This document shows, piece by piece, positions 17,964 through 26,500 of a stretch of 50,898 nt of DNA. Below the pieces are notes generated by a model. That model had not been told where the DNA came from. It did no database searches and was given only the letters and a program-made list of their open reading frames with translations. Source of the DNA: an aff. Roholtiella sp. LEGE 12411 (lineage in GTDB: Bacteria; Cyanobacteriota; Cyanobacteriia; Cyanobacteriales; Nostocaceae); assembly GCF_015206995.1 (NCBI RefSeq), contig NZ_JADEXR010000033.1, positions 1 through 50,898 on the forward strand, in the 5' to 3' direction. The translations under genes were made by a program, and so were the position numbers. Position 1 is the stretch's first letter, and every line of letters starts with the position of its first letter.

Positions 17964-18440
17964 AATAATTTATACTGCTCTTTGCTTGTTTGTTGGTGTT
18001 TTACAGCAGTAATTAATACTGATATTCAGCATAAGCAGTTGAAAAATAGTTATGTGTTTAAACTCCAGCAAAGCTAGAGAAGAGATGATTACAAACTGCA
18101 TCTATTTCGACTAGAGGCAGCAATAGGACAATGGATGGCGAGGGTAGATGTAGCGATGTCTACGACGGGCTACGCCTACGCATCCGTAGTTGGGTAAGTC
18201 TTCCCGTTTTTTTTAAAAGCACAATAGGACATAAAAGTCAGCAAACTTATGCCCCAATTCATTCGGTCTATGGGTAGTGCTGGGGAGCTTTGTCACCAAT
18301 TGGCTAAATCTGGGATGGTAACGTAATTGCTTACCCCTGACCCTGTTAAAACCTTAGAACTAATAGATGTTATTACAGCGCTTAGGCTGATCTAAGACTG
18401 CAAAGTTAATCTAAAATCTCAAACTTGAATTCCAAATCAC
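17964..18440. other. gshB-ftsZ spacer with a second copy of the short repeat
   Basis: No gene is visible between the convergent gshB and ftsZ. The spacer holds the repeat copy at 18153-18181 and a GGG...CCCG plus eight T stretch near 18194-18218, which could be a weak terminator for gshB. Nothing else is recognised. Confidence 0.55.
18153..18181 (+). repeat. Dispersed short repeat, non-coding copy
   Basis: A 29-base GCGATG...CTACGC element of the same family as the gshB insertion. A partial inverted copy (GGGCGTAGCCCGTC) lies at about 41777-41790 between ndhJ and the fecCD-type permease gene. Confidence 0.75.
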
Positions 18441-19736
18441 TTAATTCCTTGGCTTATTTCGATTTCGCAGAAAATCAGGTATGTCCAATCCAGGTTTTTC
18501 TTTTGATTCCGGAGTTGGGGTTGGGGGATTCACTGCGGGTGGCTGAGGTGCTGATCGTTTTTGAGTTGGGGTTACTACCCGTGTGTTAGCCGCATTTTGT
18601 TGTGGTACAGCTTGCACTTCACCTGTAAACCCAGTGGCAATTACAGTAATTCTCACTTCACCCTGGAGTCTGTCATCGATCACTGCCCCAAAAATAATAT
18701 TGGCGTTAGGATCAACCACTTCATAGATTGCTTCTGCGGCAGCATTGACTTCATGCAGGGTCAGATCAGTACCACCAGTAATGTTAAAGACAACTCCCCT
18801 AGCTCCTTCAATAGAACATTCTAGTAAAGGCGAAGAAATAGCAGCGATCGCCGCTTCTCTGGCTCTAGATTTCCCAGAGCTAACACCAATCCCCATCAAC
18901 GCAGATCCTGCATCTGCCATTACAGCTCGAACATCGGCAAAGTCAACGTTTACCAAGCCGGGAATCGTGATGATGTCAGAAATTCCTTGTACCCCTTGGC
19001 GCAGAACATCATCTGCATAGCGAAAAGCTTCTTGCACAGGCGTTTGCTCAGGGATCACTTCCAGCAGTTTGTTGTTAGGGATAATGATCAGCGTGTCTAC
19101 CCTACTTTTTAGTCCTTCAATACCTTGTTCTGCTTGGCTAGTGCGGCGACGTCCCTCAAATACAAATGGACGTGTAACTACACCAACAGTCAGAGCACCC
19201 ATTTCTTTAGCTACTTCTGCCACAATCGGGGCTGCACCTGTTCCAGTACCACCCCCCATGCCAGCAGTAATAAATACTAAGTCTGCACCCTCTAAAGCCG
19301 TTGCAATTTCGTCCCGTGATTCCTCAGCTGCTTTTTGACCAATCGCAGGATTACCACCTGCTCCTAAACCTCGCGTCAGTTTTTGTCCAATTTGCAATCG
19401 ACTAGGAGCACCTGCCAAAGTCAAAGCTTGGGCATCAGTATTAATTGACCAAAACTCCACCCCAGAGACATCAGACTCGATCATGCGGTTCACGGCATTA
19501 CCACCGCCGCCACCCACACCAATTACTTTGATGTTGGCGACTCGGCCTGGAACAATCTCGCCAATCCGGCTATTTTCAGCAGAAATCTTCTTACTATCGT
19601 GATTTTGCCCAAAGTTCAGCCCAGAGTTATTAAAGGGATTCGTCGAGTTAACTGCCAGAGAGAACCCCGGCTGTCCCGCAGATTGGGAGTTTTTATAGGT
19701 AAGTCCTTGGTTATTATCAAGTGTCATTGGATTCAA
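18441..19736 (-). CDS. ftsZ: FtsZ, tubulin-like cell-division GTPase
   Basis: A 431-residue protein that polymerises into the division ring. Visible features are an N-terminal extension of about 60 residues typical of cyanobacteria, [17 protein letters not shown], the tubulin signature [12 protein letters not shown], the NVDFADV helix region, a Pro-rich linker (about 375-410), and the conserved C-terminal peptide [11 protein letters not shown] that binds partner proteins. ATG start. It lies downstream of ftsQ on the same strand, separated by 780 bases, so it is probably transcribed mainly from its own promoters. Confidence 0.98.
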   Translation of the reverse strand: MNPMTLDNNQGLTYKNSQSAGQPGFSLAVNSTNPFNNSGLNFGQNHDSKKISAENSRIGEIVPGRVANIKVIGVGGGGGNAVNRMIESDVSGVEFWSINTDAQALTLAGAPSRLQIGQKLTRGLGAGGNPAIGQKAAEESRDEIATALEGADLVFITAGMGGGTGTGAAPIVAEVAKEMGALTVGVVTRPFVFEGRRRTSQAEQGIEGLKSRVDTLIIIPNNKLLEVIPEQTPVQEAFRYADDVLRQGVQGISDIITIPGLVNVDFADVRAVMADAGSALMGIGVSSGKSRAREAAIAAISSPLLECSIEGARGVVFNITGGTDLTLHEVNAAAEAIYEVVDPNANIIFGAVIDDRLQGEVRITVIATGFTGEVQAVPQQNAANTRVVTPTQKRSAPQPPAVNPPTPTPESKEKPGLDIPDFLRNRNKPRN

Positions 19737-20516
19737 AAAGGTAGATAAACGACTTTTTCAGGTGTTACTCACCTAAGAGTCAACTATAGTTTGACACTGC
19801 CACAATCTATGGCAGTGTTCTTTATTGTTCTCGCTACTTCCAACCCTAACAGGATTAGCAGGGCGAAAATTTGCTATGGAATAAGCCTTGAACGCAGCAG
19901 ATCCCACGGTCAATTCTAGAGAAGTATAACTACATTTACTTAAAATTGATCTGTATAATCTCAACCAGACATTAATTTTTCCACTGCTATATTGTCCATT
20001 TGCTTCAGTATCCTTTTGGTATTTCCAATGCCCTCCCCCTATTTTTGTTAATGATTTAAATTGGTCATTAATTTTACAGCTATCAGTGTTGGTTATTTTT
20101 TGGTTAGCTAACACAACTACAGTGTTCATCTTGTATAAATTGCAATCTATTGAAAAATAAAAATACGGTCGAGAGTAATTCTGTTGCTTGTGAGTCAGAC
20201 TTTAATGAAAAACTTACGCATTTTTTCTTTGAGTGCTGGTTTCAGTCGAAGACCATACAGACAAAAAGTGTTTTGCACACCAGATGCCATCATCAAATTG
20301 TCCAACATCTTGTACCTTATCACTAGATGTTAGGGTAACAATTAAGGGTCTTTTACTCCTAGAGAAGGTTTTATGATTGATCGTTTTACTTTTAATTGGA
20401 AATTAATGCTGATTTTTTCTTAGGTTCCTGGAAAACTGAAAATAACAAATATCTTTACCAGCATAAAATATCTTGATTTGTTGGCAGCGCTTGATATATT
20501 CAACACGCTATTAGAT
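19737..20516. promoter_or_regulatory. ftsQ-ftsZ spacer; likely ftsZ promoter and leader with hairpins
   Basis: No convincing gene. Close to ftsZ there are two inverted repeats: 19760-19774 (AGGTG, TTACT loop, CACCT) and 19794-19818 (ACACTGCCA paired with TGGCAGTGT over a 7-base loop). They would lie in the ftsZ leader if transcription starts upstream of them. On the plus strand the second hairpin is followed by T-rich sequence, so a terminator facing ftsQ is the alternative. Promoter positions cannot be fixed by eye. Confidence 0.5.
19794..19818. repeat. 9-bp perfect inverted repeat upstream of ftsZ
   Basis: ACACTGCCA and TGGCAGTGT with a 7-base loop, 58 bases upstream of the ftsZ start codon. 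It is strong enough to fold in RNA and could equally be an operator half-site pair. Confidence 0.7.
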
Positions 20517-21362
20517 CTAAGGATTTTGAGAGTCAACTTTAGATTTTTTTTGGTTCACTTGTACTAATGGAGATTCGGGATTTTTCAGATCAATATACTC
20601 TATTTGGCTGGAATTGAGTTTAGCTGGTAAATGGCGCATTTGGGCGAGTAACTTGATTTGTTCAGGTAACTGGATACTTGGAACACCAAGATGCACTTTT
20701 CCTAATTCTGTTTTCAAAATTAAATTCGTTGGATCTTCGCAATCAATTTCTGTCACCTTCACAGAACTGTGGCTGACAGCTTGATAAAGTTGAGTCCAAT
20801 AAGGGCTGTATTGTTCTGGCAAACCAATAACTTTGAGAGTGGGCAATTTCCCGGTGGGATTCAGCGATTTGTATTTTTCTAAGGGCATCCAAACTCCACT
20901 GGCATCTAGCAAGCCTACAGTCGCTTTTTTGTTAGTGGTGTTGCGATTTTGCTCTATGCGTTTTTGAGCGATCGCGACAGGCACACGTTGTTGAATTTCA
21001 ATGTTTAATCCAGGTGGAAACAGACGACGGCTAACTGTTGCTTGTGCAATAGTTGGTTGTTGCTTCAAAGAATCGGCGATCGCAGACGGTCTAATTCGCC
21101 ACAAAGACTGGGGATAGGATAGCACTAGCAGTGACTTCATTGCATCATCCGACAATAATTGATTGCCTGATTTCATCACTATTTGTTTGGGAGCACTTAG
21201 CACCCATATTGGTTGGATTGCTACCCACAGCAATCCAACCGCCAGACCACTAATGGCAAAAGTTCGCCAAATAGCCTGGATAATTTTCATCTGCCGCTGG
21301 CGACGTAACTTTTTACGGCGCTGGGCTAAATCCGTGCGGGAAACTGATACTATGCCAGCCAT
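20517..21362 (-). CDS. ftsQ: FtsQ/DivIB-type cell-division protein with POTRA domain
   Basis: 281 residues: a basic cytoplasmic tail (AQRRKKLRRQRQ), one membrane segment at about 31-52, then a POTRA-like domain (QIVMKSGNQLLSDDAMKSLL, PQSLWRIRPSAIADSLKQQP, IAQATVSRRLFPPGLNIEI) and the FtsQ beta domain with LLDASGVWMPL. FtsQ links early and late divisome proteins at the membrane. ATG start with an AAAGGAG-type ribosome site. Position next to ftsZ on the same strand supports the call. Confidence 0.93.
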   Translation of the reverse strand: MAGIVSVSRTDLAQRRKKLRRQRQMKIIQAIWRTFAISGLAVGLLWVAIQPIWVLSAPKQIVMKSGNQLLSDDAMKSLLVLSYPQSLWRIRPSAIADSLKQQPTIAQATVSRRLFPPGLNIEIQQRVPVAIAQKRIEQNRNTTNKKATVGLLDASGVWMPLEKYKSLNPTGKLPTLKVIGLPEQYSPYWTQLYQAVSHSSVKVTEIDCEDPTNLILKTELGKVHLGVPSIQLPEQIKLLAQMRHLPAKLNSSQIEYIDLKNPESPLVQVNQKKSKVDSQNP

Positions 21363-22033
21363 TTAAACTCCTTTCTGGTTTCAGTTCAATTCCTTGATGC
21401 GCTCGTATCATCAATTAATCTCAGTAAACCCTGTTGGCATATATTAGCCACTTTAATTTCAGGATTTTTTAGTTTTAGTAACACTCTACAGTAACCACAA
21501 AAGGTATTGTGGCGCTACTAATTCTTCTCGTTCAAGTTTCCTGTGTCCATTTTCATCCGACTGTAGCCTCTTTACTGTATGGTGACAGCCAATATAGCTG
21601 CTAAAAGAGCTACAAAGCATCTATTGACAAATACTATTTCTTGTGCTGTTTGAACTTAATTATTGAGTACTTTGCTAAAATTAATACCAGTCCTACCACA
21701 TCAGCCATATAAACTGAGAACGATACAATCAAGTAGCTTTTTAGCTCAGCTATAAGGGTTTATACCAGGTCAATTAAAAGCCAATAGATTGTCAAAAACT
21801 CAAAAGCAGCTGTAAAAAGGACAGATATGCTTAATCTTATCAGGGTCAATTAGATCTCTACCATACTACTGACAGTTCCTGGCAGTAATTCTGTCGCTAG
21901 TGCTGTCACTTGCAAGCAAGATAGTACCAACTTGCGGTTTAGTCGTGTGCCTAAATCTTGGCTAGAGATTCTTTGTATAAAAAATACAAATTAAACTGCA
22001 TCTACATACACATCTACATACACATCTACATAC
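21363..22033. other. Divergent spacer between ftsQ and the ATPase gene
   Basis: 670 bases without a gene, presumably holding both divergent promoters. Its right end is a 12-base tandem repeat (unit CATCTACATACA, three copies, about 21999-22035) that runs directly into the ATG at 22034. Confidence 0.6.
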
Positions 22034-22035
22034 AT
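21999..22035 (+). repeat. Three copies of a 12-base unit abutting a start codon
   Basis: The unit CATCTACATACA is repeated three times, and the last copy fuses with the ATG of the downstream ATPase gene. This leaves no Shine-Dalgarno sequence. Copy-number change here would alter the leader of the gene. Confidence 0.8.
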
Positions 22036-23365
22036 GAGAACGACACTAAATCTGTCACGTTTTTACAAGGCTTGTAATCCAAGTTACACATTAAATATAA
22101 GTAATGTGATAGATCGGCAGTACTACATAGATTTTGCTGATGTACGTGGTTGCAAAATTGTTGAAGAATTGCAACGGACTATTACCCGTATTTCTCCGGA
22201 CGAGCCGACCTGCCAGTTATTTACAGGTCATATTGGCTGTGGTAAATCAACAGAGTTGCAGCGCCTTAAAGCAGAATTGGAATTAGCGGAATTTCACGTA
22301 GTTTATTTTGAGTCAAGTCAAGATTTAGACATGGCGGATATTGATGTCAGTGATATTTTGTTGAGTGTAGCCCGTCAAGTCAGTGTCAGTTTAGAAGGGA
22401 TTGGCATCAAACTCAAACCTGGTTACTTTACCAATTTATTTAAAGAAGTTGGTGATTTTTTGCAAACCCCCATAGAGCTTTCTGGACAAGCAGAGTTGTC
22501 CTTAGGTATTGCCAAAATTACAGCCAAAACCAAAGATAGCGCCCAGCTACGTAATCAACTAAGGCAATATCTGGAACCACGTACCAATAGTATTTTGCAA
22601 GCAATTAACGAAGAGGTTTTAGAAAAGGCTGTCGAACAGCTAAAGCTGCGAGGTCAAAAAGGATTAGTAGTGATTGTAGATAACTTGGATCGAGTGGATA
22701 TGCGCCCTGTTGCATCCGGGCGATCGCAACCAGAATATCTTTTTATCGACCGAGGTGAACAATTACGCCGACTCAAATGCCACCTAGTTTACACAATACC
22801 CCTAGCGTTAATTTTCTCCAACGAGTACGAGACACTGAAAAATCGCCTTGGGGGAGGTATTGCGCCCAAGGTACTGCCGATGGTATTAGTACGGCAAAGA
22901 GATGGCAGTGATTACGAACCAGGGATGTCACTATTGCGCCAGTTAGTACTAGCAAGAGCTTTTCCAGAAGTTTCTTGGAATGGAAGGCTGTTAATAATCA
23001 CAGAATTATTTGACCACACCGAAACCCTGGATCGTTTATGTCGCGTCAGTGGTGGTCACATTCGTAACTTATTAGGTTTGCTTTATAGCTGCTTACAACG
23101 TCAAGATCCACCTTTTTCTAGGGATTGCTTAGAAGCCGTGATTAAGGACTACCGAGATGATTTACTATTGGCGATTGATGAATACCAGTGGGAATTATTG
23201 TTTGAAGTAGTGCAGCAACAGAGGGTGAAAGGCGAGTCTGACTACCAGAGCTTACTGCGAAGTATGTATCTGTTTGAATATCGCGATCCTTTGGGGCGCT
23301 GGTTTGGTATAAGTCCAGCATTGGCAGAAACAGAAAAAGTCCTTGCTTGGCAACAAAGTAAGTAG
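22034..23365 (+). CDS. P-loop ATPase (AAA/STAND-like), first gene of a two-gene system
   Basis: 443 residues. Walker A GHIGCGKST at 65-73, Walker B LVVIVDNLD (Asp216, Asp219), then an Arg-rich middle (PKVLPMVLVRQRDGS) and a helical C-terminal part with SGGHIRNLLGLLYSCLQ, which looks like sensor 2 and lid of an AAA-type ATPase. No membrane segment. I recall closely similar proteins in other filamentous cyanobacteria, usually followed by a large TPR or STAND protein, as here (228-base spacer). A role as switch or loader for its partner is inference. The start has no ribosome site; the ATG directly follows a 12-base repeat array. Confidence 0.8.
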   Translation: MRTTLNLSRFYKACNPSYTLNISNVIDRQYYIDFADVRGCKIVEELQRTITRISPDEPTCQLFTGHIGCGKSTELQRLKAELELAEFHVVYFESSQDLDMADIDVSDILLSVARQVSVSLEGIGIKLKPGYFTNLFKEVGDFLQTPIELSGQAELSLGIAKITAKTKDSAQLRNQLRQYLEPRTNSILQAINEEVLEKAVEQLKLRGQKGLVVIVDNLDRVDMRPVASGRSQPEYLFIDRGEQLRRLKCHLVYTIPLALIFSNEYETLKNRLGGGIAPKVLPMVLVRQRDGSDYEPGMSLLRQLVLARAFPEVSWNGRLLIITELFDHTETLDRLCRVSGGHIRNLLGLLYSCLQRQDPPFSRDCLEAVIKDYRDDLLLAIDEYQWELLFEVVQQQRVKGESDYQSLLRSMYLFEYRDPLGRWFGISPALAETEKVLAWQQSK

Positions 23366-23389
23366 CTGAGAAAGAGCTTCAAAAATTTG

Positions 23390-23425
23390 AAATTCAAAAT
23401 TCAGACAATCTTTAATTTTGAATTT
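23390..23425. repeat. 12-bp inverted repeat between the two ATPase-system genes
   Basis: AAATTCAAAATT and AATTTTGAATTT enclose a 12-base loop. It is AT-rich and without a following T-run. It belongs to the family of TTTTGAATTT spacer repeats common in Nostoc. It might reduce read-through into the large downstream gene. Confidence 0.65.
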
Positions 23426-23593
23426 CTGATAATTAAGAATTTTGAATTAGAGTGGAAACGGCTGTAGGTTATCTTCAGGCGAGATAGCGACATGCATAAA
23501 GTATTAGCCAGGAAAAATCCAAAATTTAAAAGGCTCCTAGCCTCTTTTTAATGTGGTATTTTCTCTATTTTCTTTGTAGCTTGATTTTTAGTT

Positions 23594-26500
23594 ATGACAA
23601 AGTGGCAACTCACAGGCGCGATCAGCAATGAAAATCAACATTCTCTGCAAAGACTGATTCGGGCGATCGCGCTTTCCAAAGGTCAATTTGCTTTGATTTT
23701 AGTCCGATGTAACTATGGGCAATTACGCGAGCAAATGTTAGAAAATGCCCGTTCTATCACCAAAGACATCAATTTACGAGAAATAGTTATCAATCCATCA
23801 ACCACCTCTTTACATAGCACAATAGCTTCAGAATTATTCCTAGACAATCCTGTAGTTGTTACAGATTCTTTACCATCAGCTGTAATGGTTTTTGGTCTAG
23901 AGTCAATTACAGACCTAGACGGCTTACTTACCAGCATTAACCAAGCACGAGATATTTATGCCACAACATTTCAATTTCCATTGGTGTTATGGTTACAAGA
24001 TGACGTGGCGTCATTGCTTTCCAGATTAGCACCCGATTTTAAAAGCTGGGCTGCGACCACTATTAAATTTGAAATGGCAAAATCAGATTTAATTGCTTTG
24101 ATCCGCCAAGAAACAGAATCTCTGTTTGCCAAAGTTTTAGAAGCAGGTGCCGAAAGGTTTTTATCCAATGCTTCCCTAGATTTAGATCCCAGATCTCAAC
24201 ACCGTCATAAGATAGAATCAGCTCGTAATGATTTACTACGTCTGTATGGTGTCAAATTAGAACCAGGATTAGAAGCCAGTTTAGAAGTTGTATTGGGGCG
24301 AGATAAGTACGCCAACGATCAAATTAATGGTGCTTTAGCTCATTATCAAAGAAGCTTGGCTTTGTGGCAGCAAGAAGCGAGGAGATTGGGAGACAAAAAG
24401 AGGGTAAAAGAGGGAGAGGCAAAGAAGGGGAGAGTGGGGGAAGTAAGTGAACAATTACTCTTGTCTTCTGGTGTTGTTTTGCCTTCATTTTTACTGTGGC
24501 AGGCAATAGTATTATTCCACCTAGGACTATGTTATCGCCGGATGGCAGATTTACATCAGAGGGCTAACAGTAACTATTGGCAAAATGCTCTTTTATGGTT
24601 TAAGCAATGCTTGGAGGTATTAGAGGAGGCACAAAGAGAAGATTTAGTTGCCAAATTTATTTTGCCTGCTTGTGAAAGTATGCAACGCTTACAAGCTTGG
24701 GAAGAATTAAAAGAATTAGCTCAGAAGTCATTACTGCTGCATGAAACTTACGGAACCCCAGCGCAAGTTGCTCAAGATTATGGCTTTTTAGCGTATGTGG
24801 CGGCTTCTGAGTCCAATTGGATACTAGCTCATGAATTAGCGAATACAGCACTTTCTATTTCAGAAACAGCAACAGAAATTTCACGGGATCAGGAAAGTTG
24901 GTACCTTTTATTATTAGCACGTACACAGCGGCATCTAGGTGAGTGGGAAGAAGCTATCAACAACTTAGAATGGGCGAAGGTAGTATGTGAGCTACAACAT
25001 GAGCCGTCACTTTACTTGGAGATTTTAGAAGAGTTGCGATCGCTCTACTTTTGTGAGCGTCGTAATTATACAGAAGCCTTTAGCCTCAAACAAGAAAAAA
25101 TTCAAATAGAACATCAATACGGCTTTCGTGCCTTCATTGGGGCAAGTCAATTACAACCGCAACGCTACAGAATTAACTCAGTCCTAGAGCCGCAACAAAT
25201 ACCCTCTATTCCTGAGGAGGTTGCCCAAGAAATATCTGCTTCTGGACGACAGCAAGACGTCAACCGCTTGATTGAAAGAATTACTCGTGCTGACTACAAA
25301 CTCACAGTAATTCATGGGTCATCAGGTGTTGGTAAAAGTTCAGTTATCAAAGCTGGTTTAGTACCAGCTTTGAAAGGAAAAGTTATTGGTGATCGCATTC
25401 CTATACCCATTGTTTTATCTGTTTATACTGATTGGGTTACAGCCTTGGGCAGCATTGTTGATAATGCGCTGACAGATATTGAAATATCTAAAAATATAGA
25501 AAATACATCTACTATAATAATTGAAAAAATTCGCTTTTTCGTTAAGCATAATTATACAATAGTTATTATTTTTGACCAATTTGAAGAATTTTTCTTTATT
25601 AGTAATTCTCCAGCCGAAAGAATACAATTTTATAATTTTTTTAGTGAATGTTTAAATATTCCATTTGTAAAAATTATTCTTTCACTAAGAGAAGATTATT
25701 TGCATTATTTATTGGAATTTGAACGCTTAAACAAAGAATATAGTAGTGGAATAAATGATTTAGGAATAATTAATAAAAACATTCTAGATAAGGATCTACG
25801 CTACTACATAGGTAAATTTTCTAGTCAAGATGCAATAACTATAATTCACAGTCTGACTCAACGCTCACATTATGATCTGAGTGACGAATTAATTAATCAA
25901 TTAGTAAAAGATTTAGCAGGAAAAATAGACGAGGTACATCCAATTGAATTACAAATAGTCGGAGCTCAGCTGCAAGCAGAAAATATTACCACACTTAAAC
26001 AATATAAGCTTTGCGGCGGCTCGATAAAACTAGTGGAACGCTGGCTCCAGGAAGTGATCCAAGATTGCGGTCAAGAAAACGAAGATTTCAGTTGGAAATT
26101 ATTATTTGAGTTAACTCATGAAAAGGGCACAAGACCCCTAAAAACCAAAGCAGATTTAGTGATTGCATTAGGAAACAATAATCATAGTGATCCAATATCG
26201 AACTTTGACCCAGCTTGGGAATTGATTTTAGAAATTTTGGTGGGTTCAGGGTTGGTGTTGCGAGTACGAGAAGAGTCAGGCGATCGCTACCAGTTGGTTC
26301 ACGATTATTTAGTTGAACCAATTCGCCAAAAAAATAACTATGGTATGGTTGCTGAATTAGAAAAAGTAAAAATTGAAAAAACTAAAGCTGAAGTAGCCCA
26401 AAAACTTAGTCAAGAACATCTCAACTTAGTATTACAACGGCGACTAAGAGAAGCACGTATAGCAGGCGCCATTTTAGCAATGATGGGGGGGACAATAGCG

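Noticed and set aside
19773-20129. 118-codon minus-strand frame between ftsQ and ftsZ
   Set aside because: It overlaps hairpins in the ftsZ leader, has unlike-protein composition and no recognisable domain or ribosome site.
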